Assembly (NCBI GenBank): GCA_965204655.1 | Contig: OZ241998.1 | Coordinates: forward strand, 1,302,001 to 1,366,000 | Direction: 5' to 3' | DNA: 64,000 nucleotides | Origin: CATQHL01 sp965204655 | GTDB lineage: Bacteria; Actinomycetota; Acidimicrobiia; Acidimicrobiales; CATQHL01 | Part shown: positions 24,646-33,302 of the stretch, piece after piece | Layout: each line of letters opens with the position of its first letter | How positions within the stretch are numbered: the stretch's first letter is position 1 | Program-made: the position numbers and the translations under genes | The notes under the pieces: generated by a model | Database searches by the model: none | What the model saw: the letters and a program-made list of their open reading frames with translations, nothing else | What the model was told of the DNA's origin: nothing

Positions 24646-25389
24646 TTACCGGCGGCCTTCCATGATTCCGTCGGCGCCTGGCAGCCACGCAGCCACGCCC
24701 GCCACGGGAATGGCGCAGACCACCGACTCGGTGATCTGAGCTTCGCTGCAGCCCGCCCGCCGAGCGCCGTTGGCGTGGACGTTCACGAAACGGGATGAAA
24801 ATTCGGCGGCGTTGATGGTGCAAAGCATCAGTTCGGCGTGCTGGGCGTCGAGGACGTTCTCGGCCAGCGACCATTCCCTCATCAGGACGTAACCTTCGAG
24901 AGCGCGGGGGGCTTCGTCGGCCATGAGTTCTACGTAGTCGGGCACGAAACCGAAGTAGTCCTTGAAATAATCAAGGCAGGCCTGCCGATCAATTCCGAAC
25001 TCGGGCGGCGGCGCCGTTGGAGCGGAGAGTTTCTCGCCGTAGATCTCGTCAACGGCGGCGTTGAAAGCGGCATAGACGGCTTCGCCGCGCGAAATCAGCA
25101 CCGTCAGGGCGGCGCCGCGGACAGCGGACAGCGACAACCCCAAGTCTTTGGCGCGCTTGAGTTGGTGGTAGAGCATGTGGCTGTGACCCTTCACGGCGGC
25201 GGCTGAGGCCATGTACATGGCCTTCGCCCAGGCCGGACAGGCGCCGTCGGTGTCGGTGACCTCCCTGATGCGGGCGAGCCCTTCGGCGAACTTCGGCGAA
25301 ACGGCGTCGATCTCCCTGCCGGAGAGGGCGGCGCTGCCGATGGTTGAGCGGTCTGCGTTGTTGGAGCGAGCGGGTGCTTCAGTCGGCAC
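24646..25389 (-). CDS. Carboxymuconolactone-decarboxylase/AhpD-like protein
   Basis: 247 residues from the GTG at 25389, which follows AAGGAG at ideal spacing; the frame is open further upstream without support. Two helical CMD-like halves can be seen, about residues 50-120 (CPAWAKAMYMASAAAVKG) and 165-240 (HAELMLCTINAAEFSSR). The CxxC...H redox motif of AhpD is absent, so peroxidase activity is unlikely and a decarboxylase or structural role is more probable. It sits between an SDR and an amidohydrolase in the minus-strand operon. Confidence 0.8.
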   Translation of the reverse strand: MPTEAPARSNNADRSTIGSAALSGREIDAVSPKFAEGLARIREVTDTDGACPAWAKAMYMASAAAVKGHSHMLYHQLKRAKDLGLSLSAVRGAALTVLISRGEAVYAAFNAAVDEIYGEKLSAPTAPPPEFGIDRQACLDYFKDYFGFVPDYVELMADEAPRALEGYVLMREWSLAENVLDAQHAELMLCTINAAEFSSRFVNVHANGARRAGCSEAQITESVVCAIPVAGVAAWLPGADGIMEGRR

Positions 25390-25480
25390 GGTGTTCTCCT
25401 TGGGGTTTTGGACGGACAGAGGGGGTGTGTGAGAGATGACTATAGAAAATAGGCCGCAGAAGACAGGCCGCAGAAGCAGA

Positions 25481-26233
25481 TCAGAGTTTGGCTGCCTCGC
25501 CGCCATCTATGACGAAACAGGAGCCCGTCACGAAAACCGAAAGCGGGGATGCCAGGTAGCAGACGAGAGGCCCCAACTCCGGAGGGTCGCCCATTCGTCG
25601 GAGGGGAATTTTCCTGAGCCTCGCCGAAAGCAGTTTCTCGTCGGCGACGACCTGATTCTGGGCGTCAGTCAGGAAAGCGCCAGGGGCGATCAAGTTTACT
25701 CTGATCCCGTGGCGCGCCCACTCGCCTGAGAGCGCCTCGGTGAGGCGCAGAAGAGCACCTTTTGACGCCGAGTAGGCGGCCAGCAACGGCTTGCCCCGCA
25801 GGCTGGAGGTGGATCCCACGTTGATCACCGACCCGGGCTTGGACTCAGACACGAAGTGGGCGGCAGCGGCTCTGGCCAGCACTGCGGGGGCCAGTGTGTT
25901 GACCCGGAACACGTCGAGAAGAAGCTCGACGTCCTGTTCTAAGAAGCGCCCGGCGGGAGCGATACCAGCATTGTTGACCACGCAGTCCAGACGCCCGAAA
26001 TGATCGAGGGCGGCGTCGACTAAGCCTGCCGCGGCGGCGGTGTCGCGCATGTCGCAGCGGTGCGGGACGATCCTGCCGTCGTGGGAAGCCGCCAGAGCCT
26101 CCAGGTCGTCTAAGGAGCGGGCCGCTGCCAGCACCCGGGTTCCTTCGTTAGATAGGGCTTCGGCTGCGGCCGCTCCCAGGCCGCGGCTTGCCCCGGTTAC
26201 TATCGCCGCGTGGTCGGAGAGATGAAAATCCAT
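25481..26233 (-). CDS. Short-chain dehydrogenase/reductase (SDR)
   Basis: 250 residues, classical SDR. The NAD(P)-binding motif TGASRGLG lies near residue 14, NNAG near 88, catalytic Ser in INVGSTSSLRG, and YSASKGALLR gives the Tyr-x-x-x-Lys pair. The C-terminus VTGSCFVIDGGEAAKL is typical of 3-oxoacyl or hydroxyacyl reductases. It interconverts a hydroxyl and a keto group, consistent with beta-oxidation-like chemistry in this operon. The CMD-like gene starts about 90 bases downstream. Confidence 0.93.
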   Translation of the reverse strand: MDFHLSDHAAIVTGASRGLGAAAAEALSNEGTRVLAAARSLDDLEALAASHDGRIVPHRCDMRDTAAAAGLVDAALDHFGRLDCVVNNAGIAPAGRFLEQDVELLLDVFRVNTLAPAVLARAAAAHFVSESKPGSVINVGSTSSLRGKPLLAAYSASKGALLRLTEALSGEWARHGIRVNLIAPGAFLTDAQNQVVADEKLLSARLRKIPLRRMGDPPELGPLVCYLASPLSVFVTGSCFVIDGGEAAKL

Positions 26234-26307
26234 AAGTAAATGTAGCTAACGAGAACTGACCGCTGCAGAGGGGCGGGGGGAGGGCTAGAAGCGAAGATGC
26301 GACGGAT

Positions 26308-27615
26308 TCACGAAGCGGGCGAAGAAGCGGAGGAGGGAGTAATCGGGGGCGAACCGCCGCCCGGAGCGGCTGGGCGGGCGCCTTCGACGGGAGCGGCTTC
26401 GGCAGCGGGGGCGGAGGCAGTAGCGGCTTCGGCGGGGGCGGAGGCAGGGGCGGTTTCGCTGCAGAGACGGGCGGCCACACCGAGGCGCAGCACCTCGGAA
26501 GTCCCTTCGTAGATGCGCATGGGTCGAGCTTGGCGGTAGTACTGCTCGATCTTTGAACCTTTTACCAACCCCCAGCGCCCCATCACCTGCACGCATCGAT
26601 CGACCACGCGGGAGGCGGCTTCGGTGGCGGCCAGTTTCGCCAGAGAAGAAAGATCCAGGCTGCCGGAGGGGTCAGAACCGGCAGCGGCTGCGGCGCTATA
26701 GGTCAGCAGGCGCGTCGCTTCCAGGTCGGCCCAGGAGTCGGCCAGGAGAGCAGCCACCGGCCCTAGTCTGACCAAGGGGCGTCCGAACTGGCGGCGCTCG
26801 GCTGCGTGGCGGGCGGCGATCTCCAGAGCCCCTTCCATCAAGCCGACGGCAGCACCCGCCACCGAAGCGCGGAAAACCGAGAGGGTGGACAACACGTTCC
26901 GGAAGCCCTGGCCGGGGCTTCCGAGACGCAGGGAAGGCGACAGGCGAACGTCGGAAAACTCCACCTCGCCGAGCACGTGAGGGGCGATGATCTCCGGCGA
27001 CGGCGAGACGATCACGCCCGGGGCGGACGCAGGCACGAGCACCAAGGAGAAGGTGTCCTTGCCGTCGGCGCCCTTGGCGTCTTCCTTCACCAGCGTGGTG
27101 AAAAAACCGGCGCTAGGGGCGTTTGAGATGAACGACTTGCGCCCAGAGAGGCTCAGGTGGCTTCCATGATCGGTCAGCGTGGTGATGACGGCCTTGAGGT
27201 CAGAGCCGGCTTCGGGCTCCGTGACGGCCAGCGCCGCTAAGACTTCTCCCGAGGCGACCGGTGGCAGCCACTCCCGCCTCGTTTCCTCCTCTCCGGCGAG
27301 AGCGATGGCGTAACTTCCGATGCCCTGAAGGGCGAAGAGCGAATCCAGGTGCGACGACACCTTCATGCACGCCTGCCTGGCCAGAGCTACCGCTAAGGAA
27401 TCCACCTTCTCAAAACGCCCTCCGTAACGAGCGGGCACCGTCAATTCGCAGAGCCGGCTCGCCCTCAAGGCTTCCAGGGTGGGGGCGTGCACCTCTGAGA
27501 GTTCGTCAGCTTCAATATTGAACGCTCTTACGCTCTCGGCGGCTGCTTGAGCTTCTTCCAGCACCGAGAGGTGAACGGGAGAAAGTTGTTGTGCGTACAA
27601 CTGCTGTGCGGCCAC
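26308..27615 (-). CDS. Acyl-CoA dehydrogenase with an Ala/Pro-rich tail
   Basis: 435 residues. Core motifs AVTEPEAGSDLKAVITTL, ERRQFGRPLVRLGPVAA and RIYEGTSEVLRLGVA; here the catalytic Glu of IYEGT is present, unlike the dehydrogenase at 1807. After the normal end of the fold come about 45 residues of Ala/Pro/Ser-rich sequence (ETAPASAPAEAATAS and onward) that have no family counterpart. The GTG start at 27615 has no visible ribosome site, and a GTG 17 codons in is an alternative. First gene of the minus-strand operon, divergent from the enoyl-CoA hydratase; probably introduces the alpha-beta double bond that a hydratase then hydrates. Confidence 0.92.
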   Translation of the reverse strand: MAAQQLYAQQLSPVHLSVLEEAQAAAESVRAFNIEADELSEVHAPTLEALRASRLCELTVPARYGGRFEKVDSLAVALARQACMKVSSHLDSLFALQGIGSYAIALAGEEETRREWLPPVASGEVLAALAVTEPEAGSDLKAVITTLTDHGSHLSLSGRKSFISNAPSAGFFTTLVKEDAKGADGKDTFSLVLVPASAPGVIVSPSPEIIAPHVLGEVEFSDVRLSPSLRLGSPGQGFRNVLSTLSVFRASVAGAAVGLMEGALEIAARHAAERRQFGRPLVRLGPVAALLADSWADLEATRLLTYSAAAAAGSDPSGSLDLSSLAKLAATEAASRVVDRCVQVMGRWGLVKGSKIEQYYRQARPMRIYEGTSEVLRLGVAARLCSETAPASAPAEAATASAPAAEAAPVEGARPAAPGGGSPPITPSSASSPAS

Positions 27616-27728
27616 GGAATTGGAAATGCTAACCGGAATACTTCAAAGACTTGGAGGCGGAACGGCGTCAGCAGGGACGTCATTGCGGGATTTGGATGTC
27701 TAGAGTTCTGTGAAAGAGAGGAAAAACT
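27616..27728. promoter_or_regulatory. Divergent promoter region of the two catabolic operons
   Basis: About 110 bases lie between the GTG of the dehydrogenase (-) and the hydratase (+), more AT-rich than the flanks. Both operons must be driven from here, but I find no clear -35/-10 pair or strong dyad. Co-regulation from a shared control region is inferred from the arrangement only. Confidence 0.4.
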
Positions 27729-27749
27729 ATTAGCGACGTAATCGTAGAG

Positions 27750-28499
27750 ATGCGCGGCGAGGTGCTGTGGCTGCGTCTGAACCGCCCGGAGCGGATGAAC
27801 GCCTACGACCGCAACACCTCCGATGAGATCATCGGGGCGCTGCGATCCCACGCCCGGAGCCGCGCTGTGGTCATCACCGGAGAAGGACGAGCCTTTTGCG
27901 CGGGCGGCTACCTCTCCAACCTCGCCGACCCTGACTTCTGGGAACTCCACTCCATGTTCACTGGCAGCCTGGAACTCTTTGACGCCATACGCTCGGCGCC
28001 CATGCCGGTGATCGCAGCCGTGAACGGCCCGGCCTTCGGAGGCGGCAACGAACTGGTAGTGGTCTGCGATCTTGCGATAGCGGCGGAGAGCGCCACTTTC
28101 GGACAGACGGGAGTGAAGGTCGGCAGCGCTCCGGTGCTCGGAGGCACGAACCTCATCGCCCTGAACGTGGGCGAGAAGAAAGCCAAAGAGATCGCCTTTC
28201 TATGTCGCAAGTACACCGCCGCTGAAGCCCTTGATCTGGGGTGGATCAACGCTGTGGTGCCGGACGACGAACTGGAAAACGAAGCCAGCCGCTGGTGCGA
28301 GGAGATCTGTGCGATGTCGGCCCGATACCTGGAGATCGCAAAGATCAGTTCCAACTACTGGTGGAACGGCATGCGAGACAACTTCCAGTCCGGTCTGGGA
28401 ATGCTGATGCAAGCCATTGCGTCGCCCGACATGTTGGAGGGAGCCACTGCCTTCATGGAAAAGCGCAAACCGAATTTCCCGCCTAGAGACGCCCGGTGA
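27750..28499 (+). CDS. Enoyl-CoA hydratase/isomerase (crotonase) family protein
   Basis: 249 residues from the ATG. Oxyanion-hole segments GEGRAFCAGGYLSNL and AVNGPAFGGGNELVVVCD are present, and the fold runs to a charged C-terminus. It adds water to an enoyl-CoA or does a related crotonase reaction. The true start may be earlier: seven codons upstream the frame reads ATT-AGC-GAC-GTA-ATC-GTA-GAG, giving the usual crotonase opening (x)SDVIVE, and a GAGAGG ribosome site sits 8 bases before the ATT (27729). No ATG, GTG or TTG lies between the preceding in-frame stop and 27750. The stop overlaps the next start (GTGA). First gene of the plus-strand operon. Confidence 0.92.
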   Translation: MRGEVLWLRLNRPERMNAYDRNTSDEIIGALRSHARSRAVVITGEGRAFCAGGYLSNLADPDFWELHSMFTGSLELFDAIRSAPMPVIAAVNGPAFGGGNELVVVCDLAIAAESATFGQTGVKVGSAPVLGGTNLIALNVGEKKAKEIAFLCRKYTAAEALDLGWINAVVPDDELENEASRWCEEICAMSARYLEIAKISSNYWWNGMRDNFQSGLGMLMQAIASPDMLEGATAFMEKRKPNFPPRDAR

Positions 28500-30166
28500 G
28501 AACCTACGACCAGTACAGACCCACCTGGACAGACCGCAGTTCCTGGAACTCGCCCGAGGTACTGAGACGGAGGGCGGAAAGCCACGCCGACTGCGTCTAC
28601 CTAGAAGTCCCTTCCGAGGGAGTTGCGCTTACCTATGCCGAAACCCTGCGGGTCGCCGAGAGGGTAGGCAGAAACCTGCTGGCCGGCGGGGCGGAGAGCG
28701 GCGACCGGCTGTTGATCATGCTTCCGAACTGCTCCGAGTACGTGCTGGCGTGGCTGGCTTCTTCGCTGGCGGGGTTGGCGGAAGTCCCCGTCAATACCGC
28801 TTACCGCGGCAGTTTCCTGGAACACCAGGCGCGCACTGTCGCCCCAGCGGCGGCGCTCATCCACCCCGACTACGTAGAGCGCTTCTTAGAAAGCGCCGAA
28901 GCCGTCCGCACGGTGAAGCGCTTTTACTTAACTGGCGGCGACGAAAACACCCGCAACGCAGCCGTCTCGGCCCTGGAGAGCGCAGGATTCGCGGCGGGAA
29001 CCTGGGAGGAACTGCTTGAGCCGGACGCCGGGGCGCCCGACCTGCCGAGAGTACGTCACAGCGACCTGGGGGCGGTCTTCTTCACGTCGGGCACCACGGG
29101 GCCCTCAAAAGGCGTGATGATGCCGCACGCCCACATGTTCCTCTTTGCTGATCAGTGCGTGTCTCTCACCCGTCTCACCGACAAAGACGTCTACATGTCG
29201 ACCGGACCCCTGTTCCACGGCAACAGCCACTTCCTAGCCGCCTACCCGGCGCTCATTGCGGGCGCCCGCTACGTGCTGCGGGAACGCTTCAGCGCCAGCG
29301 AGTGGATCGAACAGGTGCGGGCGGCTAGAGCCACTGTGACCAACTTTGTGGGAGTGATGATGGACTTCGTGTGGCAGCAGCCTCCGCGAACGGATGACGC
29401 CGTCAACGACCTGCGCTGCATATTCGCCGCTCCGACCGCCTCGTCTTACTTGGCTGAGTTCAAGCGGCGCTTCGGCGTAGAGGCCTTCGTGGAGGTCTTC
29501 GGACTCACGGAAACCTGCATGCCCATCCTGAGCCCCTATGGGGAGGACCGCCCGGCAGGCGCGGCAGGGTTGGCCAACACTGACTGGTTCGACGTTCGAC
29601 TCGTGCGTTCCGAGAGCGACGAGGAGGTGCCAGTGGGAGAGGTGGGAGAGTTGGTGGTTAGGGGTCGTTACCCGTGGACGCAGTCCAGCGGCTACTTCAA
29701 CATGCCCGCCGAAACCCTTGCGGCGTGGAGGAACCTCTGGTGGCACACCGGCGACGGTCTCCGCCGCGACGCCGAGGGGTGGTACTACTTCGTGGACCGC
29801 CTCAAGGACGCCGTCCGGCGGCGGGGAGAGAACATCAGTTCCTATGAGGTAGAACAAGCCATCCTGGCTCACCCTGCCATTGCCGAGGTTGCGGTGGTGG
29901 CTGTGCCCGCGGAGGCCGAGGCGGGCGAAGACGAAGTGCTGGCGGTGATCGTCTTAGAAGACGGCGAGGAGCTTTCAGCCGAGGAACTCTGGGAATACGC
30001 TGACCGCCGCCTGCCCTACTTCGCAGTCCCCCGCTACTTCCGCTTCGTGGAGGCGCTGCCCAAGACTCCCTCCGAGAAGGTGCGCAAGGTGGAGTTGCGG
30101 AGGGTAGGCGTGGACGCTTCAACGCACGACCGGGGACCCGCCGTCAAGCGGCAGCGCGGCAGATGA
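28496..30166 (+). CDS. Acyl-CoA ligase, crotonobetaine/carnitine-CoA-ligase-like
   Basis: 556 residues, AMP-forming ANL superfamily. FFTSGTTGPSKGVMMPHAH (phosphate loop), VFGLTETCMPIL, WWHTGDGLRRDAEGWYYFVD, and the hinge and lysine segment KTPSEKVRKVELRR. The sequence around GPLFHGNSHFLAAYPAL resembles CaiC-type ligases. The GTG start overlaps the hydratase stop and the gene overlaps the next (ATGA), so the operon is tightly coupled. It activates a second acid of the pathway, or the same acid as the ligase at 20363. Confidence 0.92.
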   Translation: MRTYDQYRPTWTDRSSWNSPEVLRRRAESHADCVYLEVPSEGVALTYAETLRVAERVGRNLLAGGAESGDRLLIMLPNCSEYVLAWLASSLAGLAEVPVNTAYRGSFLEHQARTVAPAAALIHPDYVERFLESAEAVRTVKRFYLTGGDENTRNAAVSALESAGFAAGTWEELLEPDAGAPDLPRVRHSDLGAVFFTSGTTGPSKGVMMPHAHMFLFADQCVSLTRLTDKDVYMSTGPLFHGNSHFLAAYPALIAGARYVLRERFSASEWIEQVRAARATVTNFVGVMMDFVWQQPPRTDDAVNDLRCIFAAPTASSYLAEFKRRFGVEAFVEVFGLTETCMPILSPYGEDRPAGAAGLANTDWFDVRLVRSESDEEVPVGEVGELVVRGRYPWTQSSGYFNMPAETLAAWRNLWWHTGDGLRRDAEGWYYFVDRLKDAVRRRGENISSYEVEQAILAHPAIAEVAVVAVPAEAEAGEDEVLAVIVLEDGEELSAEELWEYADRRLPYFAVPRYFRFVEALPKTPSEKVRKVELRRVGVDASTHDRGPAVKRQRGR

Positions 30167-31047
30167 CTGACCAAGAAGCCCGCTCCCTTCAGACTGTCGT
30201 CGCATCCTCGGCGGCCGGGGACGGCGACGTCTGTGCCATGGACTCCGCCTACCACGCGGCGGCGCACAACAGAGGACGCGACGTCTGCGTCAACTCCTCT
30301 TACTGCGGAGTGCTGCCAGCGCGCTTCATAGCCGAGCACTCTCCGAGGGGGGCAATCGGCATGGACTGCGGGATCGGCCCGGAAGGCTCTGCCATCGCAG
30401 GGCTGTGGTACCTCGAAGCCCTGAACATACCGGCAGCGGTTGCCGACGTGATGACCGCCCACCTCGGCGACGGCGTGCACTTATACGAAAACGGCGTCAT
30501 CAGTTTCTGTAACCAACCCGCTTCTGACTGCGGTGTGCGCCCGGGGATGAGCGTGAAGGAAGCCGCGAAACTGATGCTAGAGAACGACCCGACGCCGGCC
30601 GCGGCGGCGGAGATTACCAACCGGACGGTCATGTACACCGCCGCAGACGGGCGGCAGGTCATAGCCACCGACTCCATCGCTTTCGCCATTCCCGAAGACG
30701 CCGCACGGAACGTACTGGTGACCGCCGGACATACCGGGCGCAGCGCCGTGCCTTACCTCAGGAAGGCGAGCCCGGCTGGTTTCGTCTGCTCCGACGGGGG
30801 GCGCGGCCTGGACGACTCGGGCATAGCGGGGCTGTACATCGTGGAAGCTGAAGGGCTCGCCGGCGCCGCAGTGGACGCCCGCCGGGCGCGCATGGGCAGC
30901 GGGCTCTCGCACTACCACGACGGCGTCATCAGCGCTCGAAACGCTCTGGCTGCATCCCGCGGCGTGGAGGTGGGGATGCCTTGTCCGGAAGCTGCTCGGC
31001 TGTTGCTGGAGGGGGGCGGCGCGGGCACGGAAGAGGTTCGCGGCTGA
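30163..31047 (+). CDS. Unrecognised two-fold-repeat protein, paralogue B
   Basis: 294 residues, homologous to the protein at 22562-23455 over its whole length (shared stretches include GIAGL, NVLVTAGHTGRS, DGGRG and LPAR). The same internal duplication is clear: SPRGAIGMDCGIG with SAIAGLWYLEALNIP in the first half, SPAGFVCSDGGRG with SGIAGLYIVEAEGLA in the second; each half ends GVxxGMxxxEAAxLxLE. Conserved Asp-Gly and Asp-Cys-Gly turns at matching places in the two halves are candidate active or binding sites. No known family comes to mind. It starts at an ATGA overlap with the ligase, and its own stop overlaps the flavoprotein start, so it is a committed part of the pathway. Confidence 0.82.
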   Translation: MTDQEARSLQTVVASSAAGDGDVCAMDSAYHAAAHNRGRDVCVNSSYCGVLPARFIAEHSPRGAIGMDCGIGPEGSAIAGLWYLEALNIPAAVADVMTAHLGDGVHLYENGVISFCNQPASDCGVRPGMSVKEAAKLMLENDPTPAAAAEITNRTVMYTAADGRQVIATDSIAFAIPEDAARNVLVTAGHTGRSAVPYLRKASPAGFVCSDGGRGLDDSGIAGLYIVEAEGLAGAAVDARRARMGSGLSHYHDGVISARNALAASRGVEVGMPCPEAARLLLEGGGAGTEEVRG

Positions 31048-33119
31048 GAACCAAACACTTCCCTCTGCTGTTCAGACCGCTTCAGATCGGGTCGCTGCAG
31101 ATTCGCAATCGAGTCGTCTTCGCTGGGCACGGCTCGCGGTTCGTTGACTGGCACACTCACCATCTCACCGAGCGGCAGGGGTACTACTTGGCAGAGCGCG
31201 CCGCTGGAGGGACGGGTCTGATCATCCAAGGGTCGTCCATGGTGCACCCCACAGGGTTGGCGGCGGCAGGGGTCAACGAAGTCTGGAGCGACGAGAGCGT
31301 CGGGCCGTACGCCCGGGTTGCCGAAATGGTGCACGAAGCAGGAGCGCACATCTTTGGCCAACTCTCGCATCTCGGACGTCAGGGCGACACCTTCGCCGCC
31401 CACCGGGAGCTATGGGCGCCTTCTGCTCTGGCCGACCCCGCCAGCCGAGTCGTGCCCCACGCCATGAACGGGCGCGACATCGCCGAGATAATTGAGAGTT
31501 ACGCAAAGGCTGCCGGGCGTCTGCGGGACGCCGGTTTCGACGGACTAGAGGTGTATTTGGCGCACGGCTATCTGCTCTGCGAGTTCTTGTCACGCTTCAG
31601 CAACCGACGCAGCGACCGGTACGGAGGGTCGCTGGAGAACCGCTGCCGTCTGCCGCTGGAGGTTCTGACCGCTGTTCGCGCCGTGGTCGGCGAGGACTTT
31701 CCTGTTGGCATCAGGGTGAGCGCAGACGAGTTCGTGCCCGATGGCATCACCCCGGGCGAGTGCGCGGAGATCACGGGGCACTTGCTTGCTCGCTGCAAGA
31801 TCGACTACGTGAGCGTCAGCCAGTCGAACTACGCCTCAATCGACCGGATGATCCCCGACATGAGCTACCCCCGCGCCCCGTTCGCTCACTACGCCAAGGA
31901 GGTGCGCGGGATCACCGAAGGCGTGCCGGTCTTCGCGGTCGCCCGTCTGGTAACGCCCGAGCAGTGCGAGGAACTTCTGGCCGCCGAGACAGCCGATGCC
32001 GTCTGCCTGGTGCGCCCGCTGATCGCAGATCCCTACTGGGCGGCCAAGGCCGCCGAGGGAAGGCGCGACGACATCAGGGAATGCATCTCCTGCAACGTGG
32101 GCTGCCGCGGCGGGCCGCACAGGGGATCGCCCATCGCCTGTCTGGTAAATCCGGCCGTGGGCTATGAGAAGGACTGGGGTGTGGGCAGGTTGGGGCGCTC
32201 TGAGCGGCCTCGCAAGGTGCTCGTGGTGGGGGGCGGCCCAGCGGGTCTGAAATCTGCCGAGACGGCGGCGATGCGCGGCCACGAGGTGACCTTGCTGGAA
32301 GCATCGGATCGGTTGGGGGGGCAGGTGCTGCTTGCTGCGGCGGCGATGCCTTACCGGGATGAGTTCGCCAACTCTGTCCGCTATCTGGAACGCCAAATAC
32401 TGAAACTCAAGGTGGAGGTGGTCACGGGGGAAGCAGCTTGCGCGGACTCGGTTCGGGCGCGCCGACCGGACTGCGTGATAGTGGCCACCGGCTCGCTGCC
32501 GGGCGACTTTGAGGTTCCGGGCGGCGAAGGAGTGATCTCTGCGCACGACGCCCTCAGCAAGGGAGTGCCTGGAGACAAGGTGGTCTTGATTGACGCCGGG
32601 GAGGCAGGCTGGAAGATCTGCACGACTGCTGAGAACCTGACAGCCGCCGGATGCGAGGTGACCCTTGTAACACCCGTTTCGGTGGGCGCATCCATGGACG
32701 CTTTCAGCCGTCCCCCTATGCTCCGGCGGCTTCGGGAGGCCGGGGTGGAGTTTCTGGAGTATCACGTCCTGGCCGCCGTAGACCCCGAGGGAGCGAGGGT
32801 GCGGGAAACGCTCACCGGCAGGGAGCGCCTGATCGAAGCCGATTGTGTGGTGGGAGCGGCCTACGGCGTGGCCAACGATGGCCTCTTCCTCGAACTGCTG
32901 GAGGGCGTTGGCGGCGGAAACCATGGGTCGCAGGAGCGGGGGGAGGTCAACACGCACGGGAGCGCAGCGAACGGCAGGGGCATCGGGGGCGAGAACGATG
33001 AGGGGAGCGGGCGGGGAACGGCTGACGCGTTCGAACTGCACGCAGTGGGCGACTGCCTATCCCCCCGGCAGGCCATCGACGCCATCTGGGATGCATTCAG
33101 GGTGGCCAGCGTTCTGTAG
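31044..33119 (+). CDS. Old-yellow-enzyme-type NADH:flavin/Fe-S oxidoreductase (2,4-dienoyl-CoA reductase or trimethylamine-dehydrogenase-like)
   Basis: 691 residues from a proposed CTG at 31044 that overlaps the previous stop (CTGA) and follows AGAGG by 7 bases; upstream codons in this frame belong to the other gene. FMN TIM barrel at 1-350 (LFRPLQIGSLQIRNRVV, AHGYLLCEFLSRFSNRRSDR), 4Fe-4S cluster CISCNVGCRGGPHRGSPIAC (~residues 352-371), then an FAD/NAD domain (VLVVGGGPAGLKSAETAA). A Gly/Asn/Glu-rich insert of about 35 residues (GVGGGNHGSQERGEVN and on) lies before the conserved ELHAVGDC near the C-terminus. Members reduce unsaturated acyl-CoAs or oxidise amines; the operon favours an acyl-CoA substrate. 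Last gene of the plus-strand operon. Confidence 0.9.
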   Translation: MRTKHFPLLFRPLQIGSLQIRNRVVFAGHGSRFVDWHTHHLTERQGYYLAERAAGGTGLIIQGSSMVHPTGLAAAGVNEVWSDESVGPYARVAEMVHEAGAHIFGQLSHLGRQGDTFAAHRELWAPSALADPASRVVPHAMNGRDIAEIIESYAKAAGRLRDAGFDGLEVYLAHGYLLCEFLSRFSNRRSDRYGGSLENRCRLPLEVLTAVRAVVGEDFPVGIRVSADEFVPDGITPGECAEITGHLLARCKIDYVSVSQSNYASIDRMIPDMSYPRAPFAHYAKEVRGITEGVPVFAVARLVTPEQCEELLAAETADAVCLVRPLIADPYWAAKAAEGRRDDIRECISCNVGCRGGPHRGSPIACLVNPAVGYEKDWGVGRLGRSERPRKVLVVGGGPAGLKSAETAAMRGHEVTLLEASDRLGGQVLLAAAAMPYRDEFANSVRYLERQILKLKVEVVTGEAACADSVRARRPDCVIVATGSLPGDFEVPGGEGVISAHDALSKGVPGDKVVLIDAGEAGWKICTTAENLTAAGCEVTLVTPVSVGASMDAFSRPPMLRRLREAGVEFLEYHVLAAVDPEGARVRETLTGRERLIEADCVVGAAYGVANDGLFLELLEGVGGGNHGSQERGEVNTHGSAANGRGIGGENDEGSGRGTADAFELHAVGDCLSPRQAIDAIWDAFRVASVL

Positions 33120-33146
33120 CTGGAAATCGCTAACCAGAATCCGGCC

Positions 33147-33159
33147 TTGGTACGACCAA
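33147..33159. promoter_or_regulatory. Candidate operator TTGGT-N3-ACCAA upstream of the ABC importer
   Basis: A perfect inverted repeat TTGGT-ACG-ACCAA lies 143 bases before the solute-binding-protein ATG, and the same half-sites recur at 34913-34925. The region down to 33302 is AT-rich with further dyad-like sequence (ATTCGAATCGAAT) and two TTGGTAGA direct repeats at about 33201 and 33212, so it probably carries the importer promoter. Confidence 0.45.
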
Positions 33160-33302
33160 TCTCCCTGCGACAGCGCCGCCTTCCAAATTCAAACGACTAT
33201 TTGGTAGATAAGATTGGTAGACTTAAGGTAAGTTTTCATAACCTAATTCGAATCGAATTTGCGAACAAATTGCCCCGACAATTGATCCAGGGAGGATTCC
33301 AT

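Noticed and set aside
31836..33041. 401-codon minus-strand frame opposite the flavoprotein
   Set aside because: The plus strand encodes a clear FMN/4Fe-4S/FAD protein; the minus frame is His/Arg-rich with no domain.
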